Notes: a model not told the origin generated them from the sequence alone. A stretch of DNA of 64,000 nt from an uncultured Allomuricauda sp. (GCF_937884665.1 NZ_CAKZYF010000027.1:1-64000), one strand, 5' to 3'; numbered from the stretch's first letter, positions 41,548 to 51,817 are shown. Made by a program: numbers and translations.

Positions 41548-41676
41548 ATGAGTGATGGAATTTCTTTTGGCAACAAAATGCTAGTGGGATTTTTACGCCT
41601 TATGGTATTCGTTTTGGTTATTATACTTTTAGCGATTCCCCTTTGTATTTTGCTTGATTTTCTTGGACTTCTGTAA
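41548..41676 (+). CDS. 42-aa putative single-TM micro-ORF
   Basis: MSDGISFGNKMLVGFLRLMVFVLVIILLAIPLCILLDFLGLL; hydrophobic, no homology claim. Confidence 0.35.
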   Translation: MSDGISFGNKMLVGFLRLMVFVLVIILLAIPLCILLDFLGLL

Positions 41677-41706
41677 TTTCAGAAAGTCGTTCAACCTCAA
41701 AGAAAA

Positions 41707-42333
41707 TCAAAACAGTATTTCTTCTTTTTGCATGGTATCCTGTATGACTTTTATGTAGGAATCGATGGTTTTTTCCAACTTAACCGGTTCGGCTACGTTG
41801 ATATTGCCCCTCCATATCAAAGCCCGCTCCTTTTCCAAGCATATACAGTATAATGAGGTTTCTGCGGTATAGATTTTGAAGGTCTCATAATAGTCTGAAT
41901 CATAATAAACGTTCTGGTTGCTCAAGTAGTCATTGCTGAATTGGGTATACAGGTTGTCAATATTACTTATACGCTGTCTGAATGTTTCCCTGTTCTCGGA
42001 TCCAATGATTTTGGTCAGCAGAATAGCATCAAAACCTTGGGCCAAGAGATTTTGTTCCACTTGATCCAAATCAGCCTCAGTTTTTTCAGAAGCAGTAAAT
42101 GCCTTATCAAATAACTCCATACTCTTTTCCGCTTCAAAACCCTTACTTCGCAAGGCATCGCGTAAACGGGTCTCAAAAGCCGTCCTCACCTCTTCATCCT
42201 GTGTCATTCCGACCACCAAGACTTTGTATACCTGATAATCGTCAGCTTCAGGACTTTTCCAAGAACTTATCAGTTTAGGGGCCGCGCATCCCAAAAACAG
42301 CAGCGATGCGGTAAAGAGGAACAAATATTTCAT
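41707..42333 (-). CDS. Hypothetical lipoprotein
   Basis: MKYLFLFTASLLFLGCAAPKLISSWKSPE lipobox. Confidence 0.75.
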   Translation of the reverse strand: MKYLFLFTASLLFLGCAAPKLISSWKSPEADDYQVYKVLVVGMTQDEEVRTAFETRLRDALRSKGFEAEKSMELFDKAFTASEKTEADLDQVEQNLLAQGFDAILLTKIIGSENRETFRQRISNIDNLYTQFSNDYLSNQNVYYDSDYYETFKIYTAETSLYCICLEKERALIWRGNINVAEPVKLEKTIDSYIKVIQDTMQKEEILF

Positions 42334-42366
42334 GGTCGTGGTTTTATTTTTAGTTCAAGTTTCCTA

Positions 42367-42666
42367 TCAATGTCTAGCAAACACTTCCTGTCTTTTCTCA
42401 AGCTGTCTCTTTAATTCGTTGATCGTTTCGGCCATGGCCTTTTCAAAATTATCGGTATCCGCTTTCGCAAAAAGTCTGGGTCCAGGAGCACTTAGTTCAA
42501 TCTCGCAGACTTTACCTGCACCTCTTTTATCATTTTCTTCTTTAAAGAGCACGTTTGCCTTAATCAACCATTGATATTTATGGGAAAGTCTTTCCAACTT
42601 CTTTAAAAGAAGTTGGCTCAAGGACTCACTCGTGCTCATTTTTTGATACTGGATATTGACTACCAT
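42367..42666 (-). CDS. HPF/RaiA-like ribosome-associated protein
   Basis: MVVNIQYQKMSTSESLSQLLLKKLERLSHKYQWLIKANVLFKEE...FAKADTDNFEKAMAETINELKRQLEKRQE; start 42666 chosen because the palindrome 42721-42732 then lies upstream. Confidence 0.75.
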   Translation of the reverse strand: MVVNIQYQKMSTSESLSQLLLKKLERLSHKYQWLIKANVLFKEENDKRGAGKVCEIELSAPGPRLFAKADTDNFEKAMAETINELKRQLEKRQEVFARH

Positions 42667-42720
42667 ATTTTGATTTTTTAATTTATTCTCAAAGCTAATC
42701 CAGTACGTTCCCAAAAGAAA

Positions 42721-42732
42721 TGACAATTGTCA
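42721..42732. promoter_or_regulatory. Crp/Fnr-type box TGACAATTGTCA upstream of the HPF-like gene
   Basis: Perfect 12-bp palindrome fitting TGAY-N4-RTCA, 55 nt from start 42666. Confidence 0.68.
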
Positions 42733-42744
42733 GCTTTGTTTGCT

Positions 42745-44049
42745 TCAGCCTAAGAAGAAGGGCTGGCCCGTACTCTGCAGGACCGAAAACCAAAACTCAC
42801 TTTCCAAATCTATTTTTTTTCTTTTTTTCGTTACTTCGGAAATAGGCATATAAACAAATTGATTGTTCACTTTGCTCACCACAAAACGGGTTTTTCCCGC
42901 CATGGCGCCATGTACCGCATGATAGGCCAATCTGCTACAATACACGCTATCACTGGAATTGGCCGGAGCACTTCGAATGATGTAGCTGGGGTCAATATAT
43001 TTAACAGTAACCTGGATATCATCAAAGTACAACTTTATTTTCTCCATAAGATAACGTCCAATATCCTGATGTTGGATGTTTCCTGAAGCATCTTTAACAA
43101 CATCCCTTTTTTCGAATAGGTGCTGCCCAGCACCCTCTGCGACCACGATTACAGCATGTCTCTTTTGCGATAAGCGTTGGCGAAGTGCCTCTAGAAAACC
43201 GTTTGGACCTTCCAATTTAAAATCCATTTCTGGTATCAATACAAAATTGACGACCGGCATGGCCAAAGCAGCAGAGGCAGCGATAAAACCACTATCCCTT
43301 CCCATCAACTTAATGATAGATACACCGTTGAAAGCGCCTGCTGCCTCATTATGGGCATCACGGAGTATGGAGCCGGACACATCAAAAGAGGTTTCAAATC
43401 CAAAGGACTTATCAATAATGTCAATATCGTTGTCTATGGTCTTGGGAATTCCAACAACGGCAATATCCAGACCTTTTCTCGAAATTTCCTCGCCTATGGC
43501 ATCCACCCCTTTCAGGGTCCCGTCACCTCCAATGGCGAAGAGAATGTCAATCTTGTTCTTTACCAAGGTATTGACCATCACAGAAACCTTCTGGGCCCCT
43601 CTTGAAGAACCAAGAAAGGTTCCTCCAAATTGATGGATATCCTTCACCTTTTCTGGTGTCAAATGGATGAAGCCATGCCCCTTTTCAGGATTTAAACCTT
43701 CATACCCATAGGGTATGCCCAAAATCTTTTGTATATCATAAAAATAGTGGAGCGCCATTACAATCCCCCGAATAACATTGTTGATTCCAGGGCAGAGTCC
43801 TCCACAAGTGACTATGGCGGCCGTTGTTTTGTCCGTATCAAAAAATAGATGTTGCCGGGGTCCTGCTTTTTCCAAACAAACGGGATTCAGGCCCTGTTCC
43901 AAACAACGACTGTAGTTATCATTTGAAAGGTCCAAAACGAATTTCTCCCGCTCATCCACAAAATTGAAAATATTATCTCCCCTGACCGTACTTAGCTCCA
44001 GGGGAGATACATATTTTGGGATACCTAAATTCCTGTTCTGAAACTCCAT
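42745..44049 (-). CDS. ATP/PPi-dependent 6-phosphofructokinase family
   Basis: AAIVTCGGLCPGINNVIRGIV; FAIGGDGTLKGVDAI; GIPKTIDNDID; MGRDSGFIA. Confidence 0.92.
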   Translation of the reverse strand: MEFQNRNLGIPKYVSPLELSTVRGDNIFNFVDEREKFVLDLSNDNYSRCLEQGLNPVCLEKAGPRQHLFFDTDKTTAAIVTCGGLCPGINNVIRGIVMALHYFYDIQKILGIPYGYEGLNPEKGHGFIHLTPEKVKDIHQFGGTFLGSSRGAQKVSVMVNTLVKNKIDILFAIGGDGTLKGVDAIGEEISRKGLDIAVVGIPKTIDNDIDIIDKSFGFETSFDVSGSILRDAHNEAAGAFNGVSIIKLMGRDSGFIAASAALAMPVVNFVLIPEMDFKLEGPNGFLEALRQRLSQKRHAVIVVAEGAGQHLFEKRDVVKDASGNIQHQDIGRYLMEKIKLYFDDIQVTVKYIDPSYIIRSAPANSSDSVYCSRLAYHAVHGAMAGKTRFVVSKVNNQFVYMPISEVTKKRKKIDLESEFWFSVLQSTGQPFFLG

Positions 44050-44073
44050 ATTCCCTAGCAAATGCTATTTTGG

Positions 44074-45702
44074 TTAAAAGACTTCATTTAAATTATGATG
44101 TGAGTCTATCAACGGTCCTCCATTCAGGATTTCCTCTGACGCCTCACTCGCGAATTTATCAAAATTTATGTGGAACGAATGCGCCAATTGAATGGCTTTG
44201 CTCACATAGGCCCCTTTTTGTAACCAAGTATTCATGGGGTCTAACATTTCAGAGGGAACACCTGGGCAATATTTAGGCATGTAAAGTCCAAAAATGGGAT
44301 GAGGCTCAAAATCGACATCATTTAACTTGTCCTCTAAAATGGCAGAAATCATGGCTCTGGTATATTTCAATTTAATTCGAGAGCCAACTCCGTAAGGGCC
44401 TCCGCTCCATCCCGTGTTTATCAACCAGACCTTTACCCCGGCCTCGGTCATTTTTTTACTTAACATTTCTGCATAGACCGCAGGGTGCAATGGCATGAAG
44501 GGTTCTCCAAAACAGGCAGAAAATGAAGGTACAGGCTCATTGATACCCGCTTCTGTACCCGCTACTTTGGCGGTATATCCTGAAATAAAATGATACGCGG
44601 CCTGGCCTGGCGTCAATTTAGAGACAGGGGGCAAAACTCCAAATGCGTCACAAGTCAAAAAAAAGATATTCTTAGGGTTGGAAGCGTAAGAAGGTACCTG
44701 GATATTATCGATATGCTCCAAAGGATAACTTACCCTTGTATTTTGTGTTATAGAACTGTCAAAATAATCTACCTCCTTGGTTTCTCCCTTAAAAACTACA
44801 TTCTCCAACAGGGCCCCGGGTCTAATGGCGCGATAAATATCGGGTTCCTTTTCTTCTGTAAGGTCTATCACTTTGGCATAACAACCCCCTTCAAAGTTGA
44901 AAATGGTATTTTCCGAAGTCCAGCCGTGCTCATCATCCCCAATCAGTTTTCTATCTGGATCTGCTGAGAGCGTGGTCTTGCCCGTTCCCGATAGTCCAAA
45001 ATAAATGGCCGTATCTCCATTTTTGCCCACATTGGCAGAGCAGTGCATGGGCAGAACATTTTTTTCGACCGGTAAAATAAGATTCAAGGCGGTAAAAACT
45101 CCTTTTTTCATTTCCCCGGGATATTCGGAACCTCCGACCAGGGCTATCTTACGAGTATAGTTCAGAATAGAGAAGTTTCCAGCAATAATTCCGAATTCCT
45201 CCGGATTTGGGGCTTCGTATCCTGGAGCGCAAATCACAAGCCATTGTTCTTCAAAGTTTTTCAGTTCCTTTTCATTAAGACGGATGAACATGTTCTTGAT
45301 GAAATAGTTGGACCAGGGAAACTCTGTTATAGTCCTTACGTTCATGCGATATCTTGGTTCTGAGCAAACAGCAGCATCCCTCACATAAATCTCTTTCCCA
45401 GATAGATATTTTATCACTTCGTTGTAAAGCTTGTCAAAATTCATTGGCGAAATGGCCTTGTTGATACGACCCCACCAAATCTTGTCCTTTGTATAGTCAT
45501 CCTTTACCAAGAACCGGTCCTTCGGGGAACGACCTGTGAATTTTCCGGTATTGATACTCAATGTTCCGTTTTCTGTCTCTTTGCCCATACCTTTTTCAAC
45601 TGTGATTTGTTGAAGGATTTCAGCATCTAAGTTCCAATGCGCGGTCACATCCTGTAGACCGTACTTGGTTAAATCATTTGTTTTTTCCATAACTTGACTC
45701 AT
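44074..45702 (-). CDS. pckA: Phosphoenolpyruvate carboxykinase (ATP)
   Basis: FGLSGTGKTTLSADPDRKLIGDDEHGW; GRSPKDRFLV; GGSEYPGEMKKGVFTALNLILP. Confidence 0.96.
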   Translation of the reverse strand: MSQVMEKTNDLTKYGLQDVTAHWNLDAEILQQITVEKGMGKETENGTLSINTGKFTGRSPKDRFLVKDDYTKDKIWWGRINKAISPMNFDKLYNEVIKYLSGKEIYVRDAAVCSEPRYRMNVRTITEFPWSNYFIKNMFIRLNEKELKNFEEQWLVICAPGYEAPNPEEFGIIAGNFSILNYTRKIALVGGSEYPGEMKKGVFTALNLILPVEKNVLPMHCSANVGKNGDTAIYFGLSGTGKTTLSADPDRKLIGDDEHGWTSENTIFNFEGGCYAKVIDLTEEKEPDIYRAIRPGALLENVVFKGETKEVDYFDSSITQNTRVSYPLEHIDNIQVPSYASNPKNIFFLTCDAFGVLPPVSKLTPGQAAYHFISGYTAKVAGTEAGINEPVPSFSACFGEPFMPLHPAVYAEMLSKKMTEAGVKVWLINTGWSGGPYGVGSRIKLKYTRAMISAILEDKLNDVDFEPHPIFGLYMPKYCPGVPSEMLDPMNTWLQKGAYVSKAIQLAHSFHINFDKFASEASEEILNGGPLIDSHHNLNEVF

Positions 45703-45718
45703 AACTAGTGTTTTAAGA

Positions 45719-47554
45719 TTAAAAGTTCCATATCCAAGGAACGATACATAAGGTTGCGATAAAGAATAGCAGCAGCAAAGGTGCCCCTACTTTCAAATAA
45801 TCCATAAACCGATACCCTCCCGCGATCATCACCATGGCATTGGTGGTAGTTCCAACAGGAGTTAAAAAAGCAGTTGAGGCACTTACCGCAACACCGATCA
45901 TAAAAGGTTTGGGCGAAACCCCTAAGGTACTTGATGCCATTATGGCTATTGGGGCCATAAGCACTGCGGTTGCCGAATTATTAATGGTTTGGCTAAACGC
46001 CGTGGTCAGCAAAAAAATACCGGCCAAAAGGGCGATGGGGCCAATCTTGCCCAAGGAATTGACCAAGCTCGTAGCCGCTATTTGGGCAAGACCTGTTTTT
46101 TGTAGGGCCAGTCCCATAGGAATCATTGCGGCAATCATGACGACGCTGGTCCAACTGATCCCTTTATAGGCTTTTGAAATGGGCACACATCCTGTAAGCA
46201 TCATGATACCTGCACAGATCAATGCCGCTATTGCACCAGGCAATATCTTTAGGACAAGCAGCAATACCATCAAAATCAGGGTGCCCAAGGCAATATAGCT
46301 TCGAGGTGTTAGCATGTCCACATTCTTTGAAAGGGCCTCTGGACTTCCAGAGATCACAAGATTCTCATATACAGATTTTAAGTTTTCAATCTTTTCCCAT
46401 TGTCCTCTAATAACAAAAGCATCCCCAGCCTCTATTTTCACTTTCCCCTTTAGGGGTTTATTGTCACGTGATGCCGCTAAAAGTTGCACTTCCATTTGGT
46501 TCAGGTATTGCCCCAATGCAATGGTCTTGCCCACAAGAACGGACTTAGGAGTAATCATCATTTCGGCCATGCCCACCTCTTGATTTATCAATTCTTTTTT
46601 CAGATTGTCCATTTCCGGTGTGAGGGGGATGAGCCCTAAATGAAAGGTTTGCATTAGCCTATCTATGGCTTCTGCCTCTCCTTTTACTGTAATGATATCG
46701 TGATAGCGCATTTCCATTTCTGGACTAGGCATTTCTACATAAGGAGGTATTCGCTGAATTGGATTTGGATGCCTTCGTTTGAGGCGCATAAGGGATACTT
46801 GGTAAACCTCTTCGAAGTTCCACTCTTTTACGCTTGTACCGATCAAGGGAGACATGGAACGAATCCGAAGGCGATAGAGGTTGTCATCGATACTATAGTT
46901 TTCTATCCATTTGTACATCTCTTGGTCCAGGGCAACCGGTTTGTTGCGTGTTCTATGATCAGGTAACAATTCGTATCCCACATATCTAAAATAAAGTATG
47001 GAAATAAGCAGCAAGGGCAGACCGATTAGACTGAATTCAAAGAAAGAAAAGCCTTGGAAACCATTTTCTATCAAAGCATTACTTACAATAATGTTGGGTG
47101 GGGTCCCCGTGAGCGTAAGCAATCCTCCCGTATTGGAACTAAAAGCAACCGGCATCAGCAACTTTGAAGGCAGTGTGCCCGCGCTCCATGCCGCCGTCAC
47201 GGTTACCGGCAGTAAAGCGGCTACCGTCCCGGTATTGCTCACAAATCCGGATAACAGGCTTGAACCTAAGGTAATGATGACCAATAAGCGTGGAACGCTC
47301 TTTTTGGCCCATTTTACAAAATAGCGCCCTGCCACAGCAGTCCAGCCGGTTCTGGACAAGCCTTCTCCAATAATGAACAAAGCGGCAATCATGATCACAG
47401 TAGTATTGCTAAAACCACTAAGGGTTTCCCCTAAATCCAAAATACCTGCCAGATAAAGGGAAATCATCGACATCAACGCTACTACATCTGGGGGGAACTT
47501 CCCCCAGACAAATAACAGAATGGTGATACTCAGAATTATGAGCAGTGTATACAT
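45719..47554 (-). CDS. SLC13/DASS family permease with two TrkA-C-like domains
   Basis: 611 aa; VSNTGTVAALLPVTVTAA; central RIRSMSPLIGTSVKEWNF... and ...MITPKSVLVGKTIALGQ. Confidence 0.88.
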   Translation of the reverse strand: MYTLLIILSITILLFVWGKFPPDVVALMSMISLYLAGILDLGETLSGFSNTTVIMIAALFIIGEGLSRTGWTAVAGRYFVKWAKKSVPRLLVIITLGSSLLSGFVSNTGTVAALLPVTVTAAWSAGTLPSKLLMPVAFSSNTGGLLTLTGTPPNIIVSNALIENGFQGFSFFEFSLIGLPLLLISILYFRYVGYELLPDHRTRNKPVALDQEMYKWIENYSIDDNLYRLRIRSMSPLIGTSVKEWNFEEVYQVSLMRLKRRHPNPIQRIPPYVEMPSPEMEMRYHDIITVKGEAEAIDRLMQTFHLGLIPLTPEMDNLKKELINQEVGMAEMMITPKSVLVGKTIALGQYLNQMEVQLLAASRDNKPLKGKVKIEAGDAFVIRGQWEKIENLKSVYENLVISGSPEALSKNVDMLTPRSYIALGTLILMVLLLVLKILPGAIAALICAGIMMLTGCVPISKAYKGISWTSVVMIAAMIPMGLALQKTGLAQIAATSLVNSLGKIGPIALLAGIFLLTTAFSQTINNSATAVLMAPIAIMASSTLGVSPKPFMIGVAVSASTAFLTPVGTTTNAMVMIAGGYRFMDYLKVGAPLLLLFFIATLCIVPWIWNF

Positions 47555-47572
47555 GGCCTAAACGATATAAGA

Positions 47573-48388
47573 TCAATCCAGTGCCAACACTGGAATCTCC
47601 GAATGAAGGGTCAGTAGTTTCGTCAGACGTCCTTCAGAAGGTGTTCCGGCAACGGAGTGGTTCCTGGGCAATATGGCCAGCACATCAATGTTCTTCGCAT
47701 TGATGTAATTGAGAATCCCCTGTTCAATATCTTCATTTTTATTGAAGGAATGTTCCATGTAAAAATGTTCCAGATAGTACTCCAACAAATGTTCTGTTCT
47801 ATCCACCATGGCTTCCTCGGCATAAACCGACTCTTTGTAGATGGTGAGCACGTGAACCTTGGCATCAAATGTCCTTGCGATGGTCAAGAGCATTTGCAGC
47901 ACTTCCTTATCTTCAATTTCTTCCTTGCCCACTAACAGCGCAATTTGTTTTGGTTGTGCAATTTCACATCCATAGGGCACGGAAAGGACAGGACAATTGG
48001 CCTCTAATACCAATTTTGAGGTATGCGTTATGGCCTCGTCCGTAGTTTTATCGCCCATAGTTCCCATAATGATCAAATCTACTTTCTGATTGACCTGTGT
48101 TACCAGAATAGTTTCGATCACATTTCCCGATACACTTGAGAACACCGGGGTGTTTTTCGTTTTGACACTGAAAGAACCCAATACTTTCTTAAAGTTTTCA
48201 TCAAGTTCTTTTTCCTCTTTTTCCGAGGAAGGCAAAACACCGACATACAGGGCGAGGATATCAGTCTCTCTATTGGGGCCCACGAAGTTTATCGCATACT
48301 CCAAAGCATTTAAAGAAGCCTCGGAGAAATCAAACGGAATCAAGATTTTTTGAATTGTGCTCATACCTGTAAATTTTAATTGATTCAA
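47573..48388 (-). CDS. Universal stress protein (two-domain)
   Basis: KILIPFDFSEASLNALEYAINF; VDLIIMGTMGDK. Confidence 0.88.
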   Translation of the reverse strand: MNQLKFTGMSTIQKILIPFDFSEASLNALEYAINFVGPNRETDILALYVGVLPSSEKEEKELDENFKKVLGSFSVKTKNTPVFSSVSGNVIETILVTQVNQKVDLIIMGTMGDKTTDEAITHTSKLVLEANCPVLSVPYGCEIAQPKQIALLVGKEEIEDKEVLQMLLTIARTFDAKVHVLTIYKESVYAEEAMVDRTEHLLEYYLEHFYMEHSFNKNEDIEQGILNYINAKNIDVLAILPRNHSVAGTPSEGRLTKLLTLHSEIPVLALD

Positions 48389-48428
48389 TATTCACTTCAA
48401 AAGTAGAACCGGACTTTTACCTAAAATA

Positions 48429-48440
48429 TGACAGAAATCA
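48429..48440. promoter_or_regulatory. Crp/Fnr-type box TGACAGAAATCA upstream of usp-SLC13-pckA-pfk
   Basis: Fits TGAY-N4-RTCA, 41 nt from the usp start at 48388. Confidence 0.55.
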
Positions 48441-48561
48441 GCTTTGGTAATGCATTACATCCGAAGTGGATTTATTACATGATGTTCTTACTTGGACAAT
48501 CATTTTTTTTCGGTTGATATTTAGCTACCTTTAAACATCAACAATTTGGACTGATAAATCA

Positions 48562-49521
48562 ATGGATGTCGTTATAGGAATCGATATTGGAGGGACCAAA
48601 ACAAAAATCGGTTTGGTCAACAGCACCGGGGAATGCCTTGAAAAGACCTTTTTTCGAACCAAAGAATACCCGGATTTGGATGCCTATCAGGATAAGCTGG
48701 TAGATAGTGCCATTTAGCTGATTGAAGAAACTGCGAAGCCACTAAATATTCTGGGCTGCGGAATTGGAGCACCAAACGCTTCCAGCAAAAACGGCACCAT
48801 TGAAAACGCCAGTAACCTGCTATGGAAAGGTAGTGTCCCTTTTCTCGAAAAGCTTGGTAAAAAAATGCCCATGCCCATGCGCATCATGAACGATGCCAGT
48901 GCGGCCGCACTGGGCGAAATGCTTTTTGGCAGCGCGAAAAAAATGACGGACTTCATCGCCATTACCTTAGGTACGGGTTTTGGAGCGGGCATTGTTGCCA
49001 ATGGTCACCTGATTGACGGCTTCGATGGTTTTGCTGGGGAGCTGGGCCATGTAGACATGACCATGGGGGACGGCCGTTTGACGGGACTTGGCGTAAAGGG
49101 CGGACTCGAGGCCTACGTATCCGCAACAGGACTCAAAAGGACGATTTTGCACATGCAGAGCAAGTATCTTGTGGATAGCCGGTTCAGGAGTATTGCTTAT
49201 AACGATCTGCACGGAGAGGATATTACAAAAGCTGCCGAAGAAGGCGACGAAATTGCGTTAATGGCTTTTGACTATACCGCCAAAATTATGGCGCAGGCCT
49301 TGGCCAACTTTACGGCATTTACACAACCCGAAGCCTTTATACTTATGGGTGGGCTTACCAATAGTGGGAAATGGATCATGGAACCCTTGGAACGGTATTT
49401 CAACGAGTTCTTGCTAGAGGTATATAAGGGAAAAGTAAAACTGATGCATTCCGGAATGCAGGGCAAAACAGCAGCCATATGTGGGGCCGCTGCCTTGATA
49501 TGGGAAAATCAAAGGAATTGA
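48562..49521 (+). pseudogene. ROK-family sugar kinase with in-frame amber codon
   Basis: MDVVIGIDIGGTKTKIGLVNSTGECLEKTFFRTKEYPDLDAYQDKLVDSAI*LIEETAKPLNILGCGIGAPNASSKNGTIENASNLLWKG...; TAG at 48715-48717, same frame both sides. Confidence 0.85.
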
Positions 49522-49629
49522 TTATCATCTACCTATTTTTAAAAAAAAGCGTGTAAGGATTACCTGATCGTTATCATATTTTTTTTGGTATGGCGTCTCT
49601 AAATTTATGTTCATTAAATAGGAAACGTC

Positions 49630-50355
49630 ATGAAACCAAAAAAAAATCCCAACGCAGAAATTGGCAGAAATAGTAGTCTCTATTTCATGATAGGCCTTAC
49701 CGCTGTATTATTTGTCACCTGGCAATCCCTGGAAGTAAAAATATACGAGAAAGAATCAGAAGTTTTGGACGTTGTCGAAGTAGTGGACGACCTTGATGAG
49801 GAGGTACCAATCACCCAAAATGTAATGACCACTCCACCTCCGCCGCCACCTTCAGCTCCCGATGTCATCGAAATTGTGGAAGATATTGAAGACGTGGAAG
49901 AAACTGTGATAGAAAGTACCGAGAGCAGTCAGGACCTTTACATAGAGGACGCCATTATAAAAATCAACGATGTAGTCGTAGAAGAAGAGGAGGAAGATAT
50001 TTCAGTTCCTTTTGCGATTATAGAAAATGCTCCGGTTTTTCCAGGATGTGATAGCTGTCCTACGGAAGAAGAGCGTAGAGCCTGTTTTAACCAAAAGATT
50101 CAAGAACATATTGTCAAAAACCTGAATTATCCCCCTGCGGCGCTTGAAATGCGCATAACGGGTCGTGTATTCGTACAGTTTGACATTGATTCCAAAGGGA
50201 GAGTGGCCAATATACAACGTAGGGGACCCGATAGATTGTTGGAGAATGAGGCCGAGCGTATTATCGCCGCCTTACCTAAAATGAAACCTGGAATGCAAAG
50301 GGGGAAAGCAGCTAAAATTAGTTACGCCATCCCCATCAATTTCAAAATTCAATAG
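49630..50355 (+). CDS. tonB: Energy transducer TonB-family protein
   Basis: N-terminal TM, PPPPPPSAP linker, C-terminal NYPPAALEMRITGRVFVQFDIDSKGRVANIQ. Confidence 0.88.
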   Translation: MKPKKNPNAEIGRNSSLYFMIGLTAVLFVTWQSLEVKIYEKESEVLDVVEVVDDLDEEVPITQNVMTTPPPPPPSAPDVIEIVEDIEDVEETVIESTESSQDLYIEDAIIKINDVVVEEEEEDISVPFAIIENAPVFPGCDSCPTEEERRACFNQKIQEHIVKNLNYPPAALEMRITGRVFVQFDIDSKGRVANIQRRGPDRLLENEAERIIAALPKMKPGMQRGKAAKISYAIPINFKIQ

Positions 50356-50382
50356 TCCAAAACCTGTTCCTGGACACCCAAC

Positions 50383-50394
50383 TGACATTTGTCA
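50383..50394. promoter_or_regulatory. Crp/Fnr-type box TGACATTTGTCA upstream of hemN
   Basis: Near-perfect palindrome, 48 nt before hemN ATG 50443. Confidence 0.7.
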
Positions 50395-50442
50395 TGCTTT
50401 CCTTCTGAAAGCAAGTATACCTTAGCGCCATAAATCAAAAAC

Positions 50443-51801
50443 ATGTGCAATCTTATCCAAAAATACAATGTCCCCGGTCCAAGATATACAAGTTACCCCA
50501 CCGTGCCATACTGGAATTTGGAGGGTTTTTCGGGCAGACTTTGGAAATCCACTGTAAACCGGGTGTTCCATGAAAAAAAGGAAGAGGGCATCAGTGTTTA
50601 CGTACACCTCCCCTTTTGTGAGCGCATGTGTACCTTCTGTGGCTGTCATAAGCGAATTACCAAAAGGCATGATGTGGAACTCCCATATATCAAATCCGTA
50701 TTGAAAGAGTGGCAGATGTATGTGAAACTTTTAGGGGAAAAACCGAAAATCAAGGAACTGCATCTCGGTGGCGGTACCCCCACATTTTTTTCTCCAGAAA
50801 ATCTTAGCTTTTTGGTGACTGGCATTTTGCAAAATGCGAGCATCACCACAAATCCGGAGTTCAGTTTTGAAGGACATCCCAACAATACAACAAAGGAACA
50901 TTTGAAAGCGCTTTTTAATGTAGGCTTCAAAAGAGTTTGTTTTGGCGTTCAAGATTACAAAGCAACCGATCAAAAAGCCATTAATAGAAATCAAACTTTT
51001 GCACATGTAAAACAGGTAACGGAATGGGCACGGGAAATTGGTTACACTTCCGTAGGGCATGATATTATTTACGGACTCCCGTTTCAACAACTGCGTGATG
51101 TGGAGCATACTGTTTTAATGACCCAAGCACTACGTCCAGATCGCATTGCTTTCTACAGCTATGCCCATGTCCCTTGGATCAAGGGAAATGGGCAACGGGG
51201 CTATCGGGATGAAGATATCCCTTCAGGAAGTGAAAAAAGGACCCAATACGGAACAGGCAAAAAAATGCTTGAAGGTTTCAACTATAAAAATGTGGGGATG
51301 GATCATTTTGCACTTCCCAACGATACCTTATACCGGGCTTTGGTCCAAGGGAAACTCCATCGGAATTTTATGGGATATACTCCCTCTAGCACCAGATTGC
51401 TGATTGGTCTAGGTGCTTCCAGTATCAGTGACAGTTGGTATGGTTTTGCCCAAAATGTAAAAAATTTAGAGGAGTACCAAAATTTGACAGCAAACGACAT
51501 ACTCCCCATTTTTAGGGGACATATCCTGACCCAAGAGGACAAACTGATTCGAAAGCACATCCTTGAACTTATGTGCCAGTTTGAAACCATTCTCAACCCG
51601 AAAACCAAAAAGTTGGGGGCTTTCCAACACATCAAAGAAAATCTTATTGAAATGGAATCAGATGGATTGATACTATGTGAAGGGGACCATTTGAAAGTCA
51701 CATCAAAAGGAAAACCCTATATCAGGAATATCTGTATGTCATTCGATTTGAAACTTTATCGCAAAAAACCGGAAACACCTCTGTTTTCGATGACCGTTTA
51801 A
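50443..51801 (+). CDS. hemN: Oxygen-independent coproporphyrinogen III oxidase
   Basis: PRYTSYPTVPYW; VYVHLPFCERMCTFCGCHK radical SAM motif; LHLGGGTPTFF. Confidence 0.95.
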   Translation: MCNLIQKYNVPGPRYTSYPTVPYWNLEGFSGRLWKSTVNRVFHEKKEEGISVYVHLPFCERMCTFCGCHKRITKRHDVELPYIKSVLKEWQMYVKLLGEKPKIKELHLGGGTPTFFSPENLSFLVTGILQNASITTNPEFSFEGHPNNTTKEHLKALFNVGFKRVCFGVQDYKATDQKAINRNQTFAHVKQVTEWAREIGYTSVGHDIIYGLPFQQLRDVEHTVLMTQALRPDRIAFYSYAHVPWIKGNGQRGYRDEDIPSGSEKRTQYGTGKKMLEGFNYKNVGMDHFALPNDTLYRALVQGKLHRNFMGYTPSSTRLLIGLGASSISDSWYGFAQNVKNLEEYQNLTANDILPIFRGHILTQEDKLIRKHILELMCQFETILNPKTKKLGAFQHIKENLIEMESDGLILCEGDHLKVTSKGKPYIRNICMSFDLKLYRKKPETPLFSMTV

Positions 51802-51817
51802 CCTAAAAACCATTAAA

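Noticed and set aside
42367-42726. Longer HPF-like ORF with start at 42726
   Set aside because: The extension MSFLLGTYWISFENKLKNQN covers the Crp/Fnr-type palindrome; the internal ATG at 42666 gives the normal family N-terminus.
43076-43633. 185-aa plus-strand ORF within the phosphofructokinase gene
   Set aside because: Antisense shadow of a conserved gene; no recognisable domain.
48865-49521. Short ROK protein starting at the internal ATG 48865
   Set aside because: It would lack the phosphate-binding loop and half of the kinase fold; an in-frame upstream portion exists from 48562.
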